Source: Jacaranda mimosifolia
Taxonomy: Eukaryota; Streptophyta; Magnoliopsida; Lamiales; Bignoniaceae
Length of the DNA stretch: 64,000 nt
Direction: 5' to 3'
NCBI GenBank assembly: GCA_018894105.1
Contig: CM032129.1
Location: 16,804,968-16,868,967, forward strand
The translations under genes and the position numbers were made by a program. Under the pieces are notes generated by a model. That model worked only from the letters and a program-made list of their open reading frames with translations. It made no database searches and was not told the DNA's origin. Shown piece by piece: positions 36,317 to 49,412 of this stretch (the stretch's first letter is position 1; each line of letters opens with the position of its first letter).

Positions 36317-38485
36317 TGAAGTCAAGTGTAGCACAAGGATCCAATTAATAAAGCAGAAAAGCTAAATGAAACTTGGCTACATTCAATCCAAGGATCAAAT
36401 CATACTTCTAATTTAGATTTGGTTGTAGAAAGTTACCTTGATTGCTCAAAATCCAACTTAGAAATGAAGACACGCTTGAACACTTCAAATCTATCTCCAC
36501 CAAGCGCAGCAGAATTCAGGCAACTTTTGCCCTAGTAAACCACCTCCGATTTGGCTGAAATTTGGACAGCTCTTCTCCAACACCTTGAAAAATGTCCAAA
36601 TTTTTTTTAGGAAAATTAGAAATCAAAAAGTGCTCCAAATATACCTCCAACTGGATGCCCTGTAGTGGATCACCAAAGAGCAAAGCTATTGAAGTATCTA
36701 GCCTCTAACGAAATGATCTACGCACCTTAGGCTAGCTCCAATCAACCTCTAGAGAGATGGAACTCCAGAAGATGAAGAAATGATGAAGGCCAATTTTAGG
36801 AAGGGAGGGTGAAGAAAGTGTGTGAAACTTCAACAAGTGAGTGGATCACACAATTGAAGAAAAAAAAGAGAAAATCTAGCATGGATCCCTTGCTTGTGGC
36901 TGGCCACCTCTATATATAGAGGAGAGAAGGTGTGATGCAAGTTGGCATCACACCTCCAATGAGACTTGGCGCTACCTAAGCAAGCAAGTTGCATGTGAAA
37001 TGTGAATTTCACTTGCATTTGAATTTTATTTGGATTCTTCATTTCATGTCATGAAATATCATCCAAATAAATTCTAAATGCACCTCAAATGAACTCCTTC
37101 ATTTGAACTTCCCTCCAAAATAAATTCTTCACATCAATTAAAGTAACTCCTTAATTTAATTAATTGGTCTTGACTTAACTCCTTAAGTTAGAAGGTGTTA
37201 ACTTAACTCCTTAAGTTAACTTCACTAATTATTTGTAATATGGCACCAATTAAATTAGCTCCTTAATTTAATTGGTCTAATTTAACTCCTTAAATTCTTT
37301 GGATCAATTTAACAATTAAATCAATCAAGCCAAAATAACCAAAAACTAGTCAATTGTTTTCCTCCACAAAATCGGTCACTAGGAATTTTTTTTACTCTTA
37401 AAAAATTCCCTTCATCAAATAGAACTTCTTATTGGATTTTGTGTGTGATCCATTAGGTTCTAACATTCATTGGACATGGGTTTACAACTATTGTGATATT
37501 TAGAGGATCAAAATATTCACATTTGCTTAAACTCATTTAAATTAATGACCCAATTCAATTAATCTCTATTAATTGAAGAGTACCCAATCTCCACAGCCGA
37601 TGTCCAACCTCAAGCCCGTTGAGCCCAACTAATTGGCTGAAACGAATATGCTCTTAGTGAACCATTCTAGCTCTATGCTTGCCATGCAAATACAGTCCTT
37701 TCGTCTCCTATCTCCCGTAAGCCCAAGGCAAGATGTTTGCCGGCCGCTAATAGCCTTGATAACTATATTTCTATTCCCAATGTTGAAGTCCCCTTTATGA
37801 CCTCATCTTTGGAAAGCTCATTTTCCAAATTGTCATACTACCTTGCGTAAGGATTTCGTGGAATTGGTCATTATAGAATACATAGGAGATGCACTCACCC
37901 TTCACAACGACTAAGAGATGGATCCCATCTTGGATCTCACAAACCTCCTTGTCAAAATAGCTCATGCCCGCATAGTGGTCAAGAAAGAGCCAAATCATGA
38001 GAACCTAAACAGAAGGTTACCATGGATCCTCAGGTCTATGGACTCATTATATGCACTAGCATAAGCTGGAGAACTTGCCACTACGGCTACCTAGTGGATT
38101 CTCCAGGCGGGCCTTTAATGACCTTGTTCTCTAACAAGCGCCCACTAATATATACCTATGTCTAACATGGATTGCTCACAAAATGGAGCAATATCCAACC
38201 CCTTGGATTTATGCATCGTTAGTGCAAGTTTATCCAAATATAAGATTCTACGACTTGAAATATTTTAAGATTATGACCGTGTAAGACTTATTTCATGATG
38301 ACCACCGAGTACGTAGCCAAGTGCCATAGTATTGTTTGAATTAAGGGTTTCAAATAAATGCTAGTGAAGCAAATAAGCATAAGATGAAATGGCCATTGAA
38401 ATATGAATATCATTCAACCAAGATTATTTCACAAGTGAAATAGTATACATGCCAATCTAATCGGTTGTGGGGAACTATTTAAACA
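36317..38485 (-). repeat. LTR4: 5' LTR of copia element G
   Basis: 2,169 bp. It begins tgaagtcaagtgtagcac and ends in a decayed ggaactatttaaaca. TATA and inverted repeat are well preserved (36909-36954). The next bases, gcttg (38486-38490), are a candidate target duplication inside a plus-oriented LTR fragment. Confidence 0.82.
36909..36954 (-). promoter_or_regulatory. LTR4 promoter core: TATA box plus inverted repeat
   Basis: tctatatatagag at 36909-36921 and a perfect 10-bp inverted repeat ggtgtgatgc / gcatcacacc with a 6-base spacer at 36929-36954. Confidence 0.6.
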
Positions 38486-38976
38486 GCTTGTTAGAGAACA
38501 AGTTCACTAAAAGCCCTCTTAGAGAATCCATGAGGTATCCATAGTGTCACGTTCGATATTGAAAAGTTCTCTAGCTTACGATAGTGCATATAATTAGTCC
38601 CTTGACTTAAGGTTCCACAGTAACCTTGTATTTAGGTCTTGTGCTTTGATTTTGCTCCGACTACATAACAGGTCACCCAAGACTTAGGTAGGGCACAAGC
38701 TACCTAAGTATGGAGGTTGGTGAGTTTCAAGATGGGATCTGTTACATCCGTATGTGAAGAACGGGTTGATCTCCTATACATTTCAAGATGATCAATTCCA
38801 AGAAATTCTTGTGCAATGTTATATGACAATTTGGAAAAGGAGTTTTCCAAAGTTGAGGTCATAACAGAGAATTAAACATTAAGAATAGACACATAGTTAT
38901 CAAGACTATTAGGGAGATGGAAAATATCTTGCCCTAGGACTCTTTCGAGAGATAGGAAACGGAAGGACCGTATTTG
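38486..38976 (+). repeat. Fragment of a plus-oriented copia LTR
   Basis: Starts gcttgttagagaacaag and runs to ggaaggaccgtatttg. Both are landmarks in plus-oriented LTR7 (43376-43870) and LTR8. It is bounded on both sides by minus-oriented LTRs (LTR4 and LTR5), so it is a piece of an older LTR into which others inserted. Confidence 0.78.
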
Positions 38977-41096
38977 TGAAGTAAGGAATACCACAAGGAT
39001 CCAATTATAAAACCAAAATTGACTAACCAAAACTTATCTATTCCTCATCCCAAGGATCTAATCATGCTATTAAAATAGATTTAATGATAGAAAACTAACC
39101 TTGAATGCTTAATCCAAGGAACAAGATGGTGACAAGGATGAGCTTTTCAAAATTGCCAATCCTGGCATAGCAGAGAAGCGACAACAATTGCCCCAGCAAA
39201 TAAAATCTTATTAAGCTGAAATTTGGACATCAACACCCAAACACACTTGAGGATCTCCAGCAAAAAGTTCAGCAAAGTCCAAAATTGGCAAGGACTCCAA
39301 AGTTACTATACCGTAGTAAATCTTCAAGAGCAAAGCTCCCCAAGTGTGAAGCCTCTAATGTTATGATCCACACACCCAATGAGAGCTCCAATGTTCCTTT
39401 AATTAGCTAGATCACTAGAACAGGAAGTGTAGAAGGATCAAAAATTTTGAGAGAAAAGGTAAGGATTGTGTGAAACATCAACACATCAGTGAATCACACT
39501 TTTTGGAGAGAAAAATGGAATCTAGCATCACATGCCTCAAGTGGCCAGCCACGTAACTCTATTTATAAATTGGGAGGTGTGATGCAAGTTGGCATCACAC
39601 GCTCTATGAGGTGGTGTGCCCAATTGGCAATCCACTTGCATGTCAAATGTGAATTTCACTTGCCTTTGGATTTAACTTGACTCTTCATTTTATCTCATGA
39701 ATTACCTTTCAAATTTATTCCAAATTTAACCTCAAATGAACTCCTTTATTTGAATTTTCCTCCAAAATTAATAATCCTCACATTAATTAAATTAACTCTT
39801 TAATTTAATTAGTTAACTTGACTTAACTCTTTAAGTCATCTAACTTAACTCTTTAAGTTAACTTGACAAATTAATAGTCGTATGGCACCAATTAAATTAA
39901 TTCCTTAATGTAATTGGTCTAATTTAACTTCTTAAATTCTTTTTATCAATTTAACAATTAAATTAATCAAGCCAAAATGACTAAAAACTAGCCAACCGAT
40001 TTTCTCCACAAAAACGGTCTAGGTGAATTTTCTAACTCCTTAGAAAATTCCTCCCATAAAATAGAACTTCTTTTAGGCTTTTGTACGTGACCCATTAGGT
40101 CCTCCTATTCATTGGACATGGGCTTGAAATATTTACATTAGTTTAAACTTCTTTAAACTAATAACGTTTTCAATTAATCTCTATTAACTGAAGAGTACCC
40201 AATCTTCATGGTCGATGTTTAGCCTCAAGCCCATGGAGCCCAACTAATTGGTCGAAATGAATATGCTCTTGGTGAAACATTCTAGCTCTATACTTATCAT
40301 GCAAATATGGTATTTCCATCTCCTATCTCCCAAAAGTGGCCTAGGATAAGATATTTGTCGGCTTCCTAATAGCCTCGATAACTATGTTTCTATTCTCAAT
40401 GTTTGATTCGTTTCTATGACCTCATCTTTGAGAAACTCTTTCTCCAAATTGACATACTACCTTGGCCAAGGACTTCTTGGAATTAATCATTATAGAATAC
40501 ATAGGAGATGAACTCACCCTTCACAATGACGAGGAGATAGATCCCATCTTGAATCTCACAAATCTCCATGTCTAAGTAGCTCATACCCAATCTCAACCTA
40601 GAAGACCCACTAAGTGGTCAAGGAAGAGTCAAGATATAAGGATTCAAACATAAGGTTACCATAGATCCTCAGGTCAAAAGACTAATTATATGCACTAGTG
40701 TAAGCTAAAGAACTTGCCACTAGCGACTTGCCACTTTGGCTATCTAGTGGATTCTCCAAGCGAGCCTTCAGTGAACTTGTTCTCTAATAAGCACCCATGT
40801 CTAACATGGATTGCTCATGAAATGGAGCAATATCCAACTCCTTGGATTTATGCATCATTAGTGCAAGTCTATCCGAATCTTACATGTCCCGTCTCATAAG
40901 ATTCTATGACTTAGAATATTTTAAGATTACGAATATGTAAGACTTATTTCATGATCACCACCCAGTGCGTGACCAAGTCCCGTAGTCTTGAAAGATAAAG
41001 ATGGCCATTTAATATGAATATCATTCAACTAAGATTATATCACAAGTGAAATAGTTTACATGCCAATCTAATTAGCCGGGGGGTACTATTCCAACA
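38977..41096 (-). repeat. LTR5: 3' LTR of copia element H
   Basis: 2,120 bp, from tgaagtaaggaatacc to actattccaaca, followed by the polypurine tract at 41097-41107 (minus strand AAGTGGGAGAT). The inverted repeat is present at 39577-39600, but the TATA box has decayed to ctatttataaat. Confidence 0.84.
39557..39600 (-). promoter_or_regulatory. LTR5 promoter core: decayed TATA plus inverted repeat
   Basis: ctctatttataaat at 39557-39570. Perfect repeat gtgtgatgc / gcatcacac at 39577-39600. Confidence 0.5.
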
Positions 41097-42515
41097 ATCT
41101 CCCACTTATCGTAAAGCCAATTCCTCATAGTCTTAAAAACCATCTTCTCAATATGTCTTTCAAAGACCTTTTGCATTAGGGGTTTAGTTAGTAGATTTGC
41201 TATATTCTCTTTTGAGACTACCCTCTGTACTCAGATGTCGCCTCTATAAATGAACTAACTGATCAAATGATAATGCCTCAAAATGTGCTTAGACCACTGA
41301 TGAGATCTTTAGCTCTTTTTCTTGCGCAACTGCACCGTTGCTGTCATAAAAGATAACTACAAGCTCAGCAATGCTAGGCACTACATCCAACTCTTGGATG
41401 AAGTTTTTCATCCAAATACCTTCCTTTGCAGCTTTCGAAGCTGCAAAATATTCTGCCTAAGTGGTGGAATTAATAGTGGTGTCTTGTTTGGAACTCTTCC
41501 AACTCACTACGTCCCCATTGAAGCAAAATATAAATCTTGAAGTGGATTTTATGTCATCTGCATCGGATTGGAAACTAGAATCCAAAAACCCCATGAGTTT
41601 CAATTCTCCATTGCCATACACTAAAAATAAATCCTTAGTTCTTCTCAAGTACTTAAGGATTGCTTTTATGCCTTCTCAGTCACATTCACTAGGGTGGATT
41701 GAAAGCGGCTCATAACACTTAAAGCATGTGCTACATTCAGCTTTCTACATTGAACGACATACATTATACTCCCAATGGCAGACATATAAGATATGTGGGA
41801 CATTCTATTTCTCTTGACATTAATTGTAGGGGCCATAGACTTGGAGAGACTAAGACCATGTTCCATCAGGATGAATCCCTTCTTCGATTCCTCCATACTA
41901 AACCTCTTTAGTATCTTGTCAATGTACGATGTTTGAAAAAGCCCCAACATCCTCTTTAATCTATCTTTATAGATTTATATTCCTAATATGAATGATGCTT
42001 CTCCCAAATCCTTCATGGAAAATTGTGTAGATAACCATGCTTTAGTGCATTCTAACATTTCCCTCTCATTCTAATGAGAAGAATGTCATTGACATAAAGT
42101 ACAATAAATTGTATACTACTCCCACTAGCCTTCTTGTAACACAAGTTTTATAAAGATTTTTTACAAAGCCAAATGATTTGACCATTTTATCAAACCGTAT
42201 GTTCCAACATTGGGATGCATGTTTAAGTCCATAAAAGGACCTTTTGAGTTTGCAAACCTTTTGCTCACTCCCTTTGGATGTGAAACTTTGTGGTTGCTCT
42301 ACATAAACTTCTTCTTCAATATTTTCAATGAGGAAAGCAGTTTTCACATCCATTTGCCATATCTCATAGTCATAATATACGGCTATGGCAAGTAAAATTC
42401 GAATGGACTTAGGCATAGCGACCAGTGAAAAGATTTCCTCAAAATCAGTACCGGGTCTTTGGGTATAACCTTTTGCCACTAGTTGCGCCTTAAAGGTCAT
42501 AACCTCTCCATCGAC
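41097..42515 (-). pseudogene. Copia pol fragment of element H (reverse transcriptase, RNase H)
   Basis: The upstream part has LVAKGYTQRPGTDFEE..AVYYDYEIWQMDVKTAFL and KSFGFVKNLYK, typical of copia reverse transcriptase. Then come MSHISYMSAIGSIMYVV and the RNase H start VYGNGELKL. Frameshifts separate these pieces. At 42515 the reverse transcriptase N-terminus meets the U5 end of LTR6 with no gag, leader or primer site. Confidence 0.8.
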
Positions 42516-43011
42516 TAAAGGAGTGTGCAGCACAAGGATCCATGAAATAAAGAAAATAAAGTTAAATCATAACTTGTCTACACACCTCCTAAGGAACAAA
42601 TCAATGCTATAAAATAGATTTGGAAGAAGATAAATACCTAGAATGCTCAAAAATCTATGGTAGAGTAAAGAAAATGCTTAAACACTTCAAATTTGTCTTC
42701 CGCTAGCGTAGTAGCCACATGGCAACAATTGCGTATCCAAAACACCTTCAAATTGGCTAAACTTTTCACATAACCTACTCAACATCTTGGGGAAGCTCCA
42801 GTAAAAATTCAGCCAAAAATGAATCCGGCAAGGTCTGAAAACACTCCTCCAAAGTTTATGCCCTTGCAATGGATCTCCAAAAGCAAAACTATCCAATTGT
42901 CTAGCCTCTAATGAAATGATCCATACACTATAGGCTAATCCCAATCACTCCTTAGTTAGCTGGAAAACCAAGGAAAGAAGAAATGATTCAGGCCAAATTT
43001 TAGGATGGGGG
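42516..43011 (-). repeat. LTR6: truncated copia LTR (U5 and R side only)
   Basis: Starts taaaggagtgtgcagcac, like LTR4. It includes the region with ggcaagacaattggat-type sequence (reversed, near 42890) and stops at atggggg, where plus-oriented LTR7 begins. The rest of this LTR is not in the window. Confidence 0.72.
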
Positions 43012-43820
43012 TGTTGGAATGGTGCCTCGTAAGCCAATTAGATTGGCATGTAAACTATTTCACCTGTGATAAAATCTTGATTGAATGACATTCATTAAAT
43101 GACCATCTTCATCTTATGCTCATATTTACTTCACTAGCATTTGGTTAAAGCCTTTAAATCACACAAGACTACGAGACTTGGTCACGCACTGGGTGGTGAT
43201 CATGAAACAAGTCTTACATGGTTGTGATCTTAAATCTTACAAGTCATATGATCTTATGAGACAAGGCAACTAAGATCCGAATAGACTTACACTAGCAATG
43301 CATAAATCCAAGAGTTGGATATTATTCTGTTTCATGAGCAAGACCATATGAGATATGGGTGCATATTAGTATGTGCTTGTTAGGGAACAAGTTCACTGAA
43401 GGCCCCACCCAGAGAATCCACTAGATAGCCGAACAAGCAAGTCAGTAAGGGCAAGTTATCCAACTTACGCTAGTGCATATAATTAGTCCTTTGGCTTGAG
43501 GATCCATGGTAACCTTGTATTTAGGTCCTCATGCTTTGACTCTTCCTTGGCCACATAGCAGGTCTTTCAGGTTGAGGTTAGGTAAGAGCTACTTAGACAT
43601 AGTTGTTTGTGAGATCTAAAATGGAATCCAATTCCTCATCTTTGTGAAGGGCAAGTACATCTCCTATGTATTCTATAATGATTGATTTCAAGAAATCCTT
43701 GCGCAAGGGGATATGAAAATTTGGAAAAGGAGTTTTTCAAAGATGAGGTCATAAAGTGGAATTGAACATTAAGAATAGGGATATTGTATCAAGATTATTA
43801 GGGAGCCAGCAAATATCTTG

Positions 43821-44172
43821 CCCTAGGTCTCTTTCAGGAGATAGGAGACAGAAGGACCGTATTTGCATGGTACATGTCGAGCTATAATGTTTTTCCAAAA
43901 GCAATCATTCCGGCCAATTAGTAGGGCACCATGGGCTTGAGGTTGGACATCGACCATGGAGATTGGGTACTCTTTAATTAATTAGAGATTATATTTCCCT
44001 AGGCCTCTTTCAGGAGATAGGAAACAGAATGATCGTATTTGCATGGTACACGTCGAGCTATAATGTTTTTCCAAAAGCAATCATTCCGGCCAATTAGTAG
44101 GGCACCATGGGCTTAAAGTTGGACATCGACCATGGAGATTGGGTACTCTTCAATTAATAGAGATTAATTGAA
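43821..44172 (+). repeat. Tandem duplication of 176 bp within LTR7
   Basis: Both copies run from ccctaggYctctttcaggag through gcaccatgggctt to attgggtactctt. The second copy starts at 43997. Neither LTR8 nor the solo LTR has it. Confidence 0.8.
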
Positions 44173-44747
44173 TTGAGTTAAACTAAAATGAATATATGAT
44201 ATGCAAGTCACAATAAGTTTTAAGCCCATGTGCAATGAATGGTAGAACCTAATGGGTCACACACAAAAACCAATTGAAATCCTACTTGATAAAAGGGAAT
44301 TCTCTAAAAGTAAGAAAGATTCCATAATGATCGATTTTGGAGGTAGGTGGTTGATGCAATTTGTAGTCATTTTGGCTTGATCAATTTAATTGTTAAATTG
44401 ACCTAATTAATTTAAGAAGTTAAATTAAGAGCAATTAATTAAAGAGTTAACTATTTGGTGAGACATGACTATCAATTGGTTAAGTTAATGAGTTAAGTTA
44501 AGAATAACTTGCTTAAAGAGTTAAGCAAATTAACTTAAGAGTTAAGTCAAAGGATAATTAATTAATTTAAAGTGTTTAATTTTATTAAAATGAAGAATTA
44601 TTTTGGGAGGGAAAATTCAAATGAAGAGTTCATTTGGCGTGCATTAGAATTTATTTGGATGACATTTCATGAGATAAAATAAAGATTCCAAATGAAATTC
44701 AAATGCACACAAAATTCACATACCACTTGCTTGCCAACTTGAGGAAT

Positions 44748-44797
44748 GTGTGATGCCACATTGGCATCACACCATCCTGCCTCTACATATAGATATA
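44748..44797 (+). promoter_or_regulatory. LTR7 promoter core: inverted repeat plus TATA box
   Basis: Inverted repeat gtgtgatgcc / ggcatcacac (5-base spacer) at 44748-44772, then the TATA-like ctacatatagatata at 44783-44797. Confidence 0.6.
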
Positions 44798-45410
44798 GAG
44801 TGAGAGAGTGGGCAGCCACTTTGCACAAGAATACAAGCATCTAGATCTAACAGTTAGATTCTTTCATTTTCCCTCCAATTTCCCAAATGTTGCCTCATGT
44901 GTTGAAACTTCACTTTTCTTCATCTCCTACCTCCAAATCAAACCTTAATCCTTGTATTTCTTCTCTTTCTTCTCCAACACTGAGGAGAATTGGATTGTGT
45001 ATTGGTGTGTGGATCTTTTCATTAGAGGCAAGACAATTGGATTGCTAGCCTTTTAGAGATCCTTTGTTCAGGCAGAAATTTTGGAGCGTCCATTAGAGAC
45101 CTTTCTAGAACTTTTTGATGTGAAATTTTTAATGAATAATTATCAAGGCATTGATGATCTTTCAAGTTTCACTCAATTCTGAGTTCGTTTGGTTGGGAAA
45201 AAGTTGCTTGGAAACCGCTATGCCGTTGGGAGGTAGATTCAAGGAGTTGAAGTCTTCATTCTAGTTTCCTTCAATTTTGTGAAAATCAAGGTAATCCTCT
45301 TACCAATTCTAAACCTATGGCAAGTTTAGATCCTTGGCTTCATATATAGCCTAGTTATTTTGGCCTTTTTATGCTTTGATAATTAGATCCTAGTGCTATA
45401 TGTAACTTCA

Positions 45411-46561
45411 AGTGGTATAGGAACCTAATTCATGCTATCATTTGGATTTTTAGATTGATTGATTCATGTGATGGATTGATCAAAATTACCAAATACTTGA
45501 TCCAACCTATGGATTGGAGTGTTTGGATGATGTTGTATGTGGCTCATTTGCTTGATGAATTGAAAGCATGCTAATATGTGTTTTAAGTGTTAATTCATAT
45601 GATTAGCATGTTTCAATTCATAGTACCTAATGTTGAATTTTGATTTTTCATTAATTGATGCTATATGTTTATTAGATATTTTTGAAGAATGTGATTCTTA
45701 CTTAAACTTATTTTTAGAAGCATGATTGAGCACTTGAAAGTTCATTTTTAAAAGGTGTTTTAGATATGAAATTTTATCTATATTGTGTGATTTAATGTTT
45801 ATGAGGTGTCCTAAATTTTTTGGTGCGCAAAAGTTGGACCTAAAATGAGTTGACTCGGCCATAACTCCAAAATAGGGTTGCTGACAGGCGGTGGGCAGGC
45901 AATAGGAGCACCATAAGCGCACCCGCCACCTAGCCGTGTGCTTAAGCTAAGCCAGCATGGACAGTTTTGAGACTTTACAAGTTTTGCTTGTTGTTTTGGC
46001 TCCTTAAGTGACTAAAAGTATTTTACTTCACACATAATACATGCACAATTGTTGTGCTAGTTCTCAAAATTATGTTTGACATTTTTGGTTGCTTTTAAAA
46101 ACTTGTTAAAGTTAATCTTCAATAATGTTGCATAATTGTTTTGCTTGATCTTACTTTAGCTAATTAATTATTTATGAGATAAGGATTTAATTATTGGAAT
46201 TGAATGTCAATTTTAGATTTATTTATTGTTCATTTAATTATTGAATGGATGATGAATGAATGGGGACGATCATGAGCCTTTAATATTGATCTTGTTTGTT
46301 TCAAGTTGTTGAAAAGGGTTGGATTATATTGGGGTTTGCATGCCTCTTAATTTCTATCTCGTAAATATTATGAGAGTAAAATCACTATGAGTGATGATTT
46401 CTTTCTCATCTAAATGTTACAATGAGCAAAGAAGACCATTTGAGGCATAAAGACCCATGAATGTATGGGATACACTCATGTAATAGCAAGATTTAATCAA
46501 CCCACTTAAAATCAACTAGGTGGTGCACCTATAGCTCTAAATGCACCACTTGGTTAGGCTT
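45411..46561 (+). other. Leader of element F, first part
   Basis: Non-coding leader with the same block order as B, G and J. It is interrupted after ..cttggttaggct by a solo LTR and resumes at 48633. Confidence 0.7.
45413..45425 (+). promoter_or_regulatory. Primer binding site of element F
   Basis: TGGTATAGGAACC, two bases after the LTR end. It is initiator Met-tRNA type. Confidence 0.72.
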
Positions 46562-48632
46562 TATTGGAATAGTGCCCAGCAAGACAATGAGATTGGCATG
46601 TAAACTATTTCACTTGTGATACAATCTTGATTGAATGATATTATTCTTATATGGCCATCTTCATCTTTTGCTCATATTACTTCGACTACAGGACTTGGTC
46701 AGTTCACTCGGTGGTGATCATGGAATAAGTCTAACATGATCTGATCTTAAACATCTGAAGTCATAGAATCTTAAGAGATGGGGCATCTAAGATTCGGATA
46801 GACTTGGACTAACGATGCATAAATCCAAGGGTTAGATGTTGCTCCATTCCATAAGCAAACCATATGTGATATGGGTGCATGTTAGTGGGTGCTTGTTAGA
46901 GAACAAAACACTGGAGACTCGCACGGAGATCCCACTAGATAGCCGTGGTGGCAAGTCAGTAGTGGCTAGTTCTCCAGCTTACGCTAGTGCATATAATTAG
47001 TCCTTTGACCTAAGGATCAATTGTAACCTTGTGTTTAGGTCCTGATACTTTGACTCCTCCCTGGCCACTTAACGGACGTTCCGGTGGTGGTTGGGCATGA
47101 CCTACTTAGACATAGAGGTTTATGAGATCCAAGATGGGATCTGACTCCTTATCTTTGTGAAGGGCAAGTACATATCATATGTGTTCTATGATGATCGATT
47201 CCAAGGAGTCCTTGGCCAAGGCAGTGTGACAATTTGAAAATTAGTTTTCCAAGGATGAGCATCACAAAAGGAATCAAACATTAAGAATAGATGCATAGCA
47301 TCAAGGCTATTAGGGAGCCAACAAATATCTTGCCCTAGGCCTTTTTCATGGAGATAGGAAATAGAAGGACCGTATTTGCATGGTATGCGTAAAGCTAGAA
47401 TAGTTCACCATAAAGATTTATTCGACCAATTGTTGGGCTCCAAGGGCTTGAGGTTGGACATCGAACATGGAGATTGGGTACTCTTCAATTAATAGAGATT
47501 AATTGATATGAGTCGATTAGTTTAAAAGGAGTTTTAAACTAATGTGAATATATGATATTCTAAAGTCTCAATTGTTGTGAGCCCATATCTAATGAGCTGT
47601 AGAACTTAATAGATCACACACAAAAGCCTATTGAAAATCCTAAATAATGAGGAGGAATTTTCTACGTGTTAGAAAAATTCTAAGAGGACCGAAAATGTGA
47701 GGAAGAAATCTTGATGCAATTTTTAGTCATTCGATTTCATCAATTTAATTGTTAAGATGATCCAATTAAGTTAATTGTTAATTTAATTTGGTACCACAAG
47801 ATTATCAATTGGTCAAGTCAAACTTAAAGAGTTAAGTTTGGTGACTTAAATGTTAAGTCAATATTTAATTAAATTAAAGTGTTTAATTTAACTAAATGGA
47901 AGAATGAGTTTTGGAAGGAAATTTAAAATGAAGCTTGCAAGTTGGCATGCTTAGTTGGCAACCCCCTTGAGGAAGGTGTGATGCCATCTTGGCATCACAC
48001 CATCCTCCCTCTATATATAGATATAGTGGGGGGCAGCCAACTAGTAGAATCAGTCATACTTTTTGCATCTAATTGTTAGATCAAAAATTCCCTCCAAAAG
48101 TGATTCTCTCATGAGTTGAGGTTTCACTCTCTTCTTCCTCCCCTCCATTTTCGGTCTTCAACCTAGCTCTCTTCCTTCTTGATTTTTCCAGCTAAATTGA
48201 GAAGTAAAGGATAGTCCAAAGGTGTGTGGACTTTGACATTAGAGGCAAGACGTATTATGGATTGCTTGCTTTGGTGATCCTCTGTTCCAGAAGAAACTTT
48301 GAGGTCTCTGTTTGAGGTCTTTCGGAAGGATTCTGGTGATGAATTTTACTTCTGGACACTCCTCTTTGAGTCAGCTTTCATTTGGTCCAGATTTGGTTGA
48401 ATTCAGAGGTGATTTGCTAGATCAAACGTTGATCACGCCTAGCTGCGCCAGTACCAGTTTCCTCTCGGGAAAGGAAGCTCTTCTTCTACCTTTGGTTGGA
48501 TTTTGCCCAAGAGATAAAAATTTAACCTTAATCCAATATATGCACAACTTAGATCCTTTTGGTGGTGTAAACTAAACTAGATTTCAGTTTTTAAATGTTT
48601 TAAATTGGATCCTTAGTCTTACACCTCTTACA
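46562..48632 (+). mobile_element. Solo copia LTR inserted in the leader of F
   Basis: 2,071 bp. It starts TATTGGAATAGTGCC (TG changed to TA) and ends ..cttaca. The leader reads ggttaggctt before it and agctcatggtc after it, while uninterrupted copies read ggttaaggctcatgacc (54300). The candidate 5-bp duplication ggctc therefore survives as ggctt (46557-46561) and agctc (48633-48637), each one base off. There is no internal region. The promoter core is at 47975-48026. Solo LTRs arise by recombination between the two LTRs of one element. Confidence 0.8.
47975..48026 (+). promoter_or_regulatory. Solo LTR promoter core: inverted repeat plus TATA box
   Basis: Perfect 11-bp inverted repeat ggtgtgatgcc / ggcatcacacc (5-base spacer) at 47975-48001. 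Then tatatatagatatag at 48012-48026. Confidence 0.65.
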
Positions 48633-48637
48633 AGCTC

Positions 48638-49412
48638 ATGGTCATCCCACCTTGGCAGCTTGCTCGGCGCATTTACTTGTTTATGCTATCAATATCCTAT
48701 TGACGTATGAGATGCATGGTTAGAATATAGAAAACCTAAATACAAAGATAAAATTTATGAGATCTTTACAAGCAAGAAAACCCTCTACTGAGAATATGTA
48801 AGTGCTTACAAATGTTAAGTCAAAATGGATACAAATTAAAAGGAGTTTTAATTAATCCATACCTTCTATCAATAGTATATGGCATGGCGACGCTACTATC
48901 TTTATGTGATATATATCCGGACACGGGGTTCACACTTAGATGGAAATTTGTGACCATATGCCTAGCATACAATGCACCTTTGATTTGAGGCTTCTCATAC
49001 ATTATATACTCGAAAACAGGGGATGTTGTGGAGTGATTTCGAATTAAAGTTTGATTGGTAGATTTGACTTAACACCTAGTAATGTACAGGTTGTCCATTA
49101 AGGGGATCTACATGAAAAGTGAGGCAAAATAGATCAAGAGTGGCATAAAGATGCAATTAGCAAAAGTTGCTTACCTTTAGATTGTTTGTGGATATACATT
49201 CGGATATAGGGGTCCACAGACAAGACCCTAGGGTCTCGATTCTCATAGGAAATGGAATTTCCTGAATTCTTCTAGGGTGAAGGATTTGATAAAATAGTGT
49301 GAGAAAAACATGCTTGAAAGACCATGAACATGTTCTCAATATCAATATTCAATCATATACTTATACTCTTCTTTTTCGCCTTTTGTAGATTTTTGAAATC
49401 TTTAAAAATAAA
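48638..49412 (+). other. Leader of element F, second part
   Basis: Resumes with atggtcatcccacc and runs to the gag start. It includes the caagcatgttttt-type block (reversed, near 49310) at which the CACTA element inserted in G. Confidence 0.65.

Larger units (their letters stand above)
43012..45410 (+). repeat. LTR7: 5' LTR of plus-oriented copia element F
   Basis: 2,399 bp, from TGTTGGAATGGTGCC to GTAACTTCA. It is longer than its sisters because of a 176-bp tandem duplication (43821-43996 and 43997-about 44172). The promoter core is at 44748-44797. The primer site follows two bases after the end. Confidence 0.86.

Noticed and set aside
47975..48001. Hairpin as a bacterial-type terminator
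   Set aside because: It lies upstream of the TATA box in the LTR, has no T run, and the DNA is plant nuclear.
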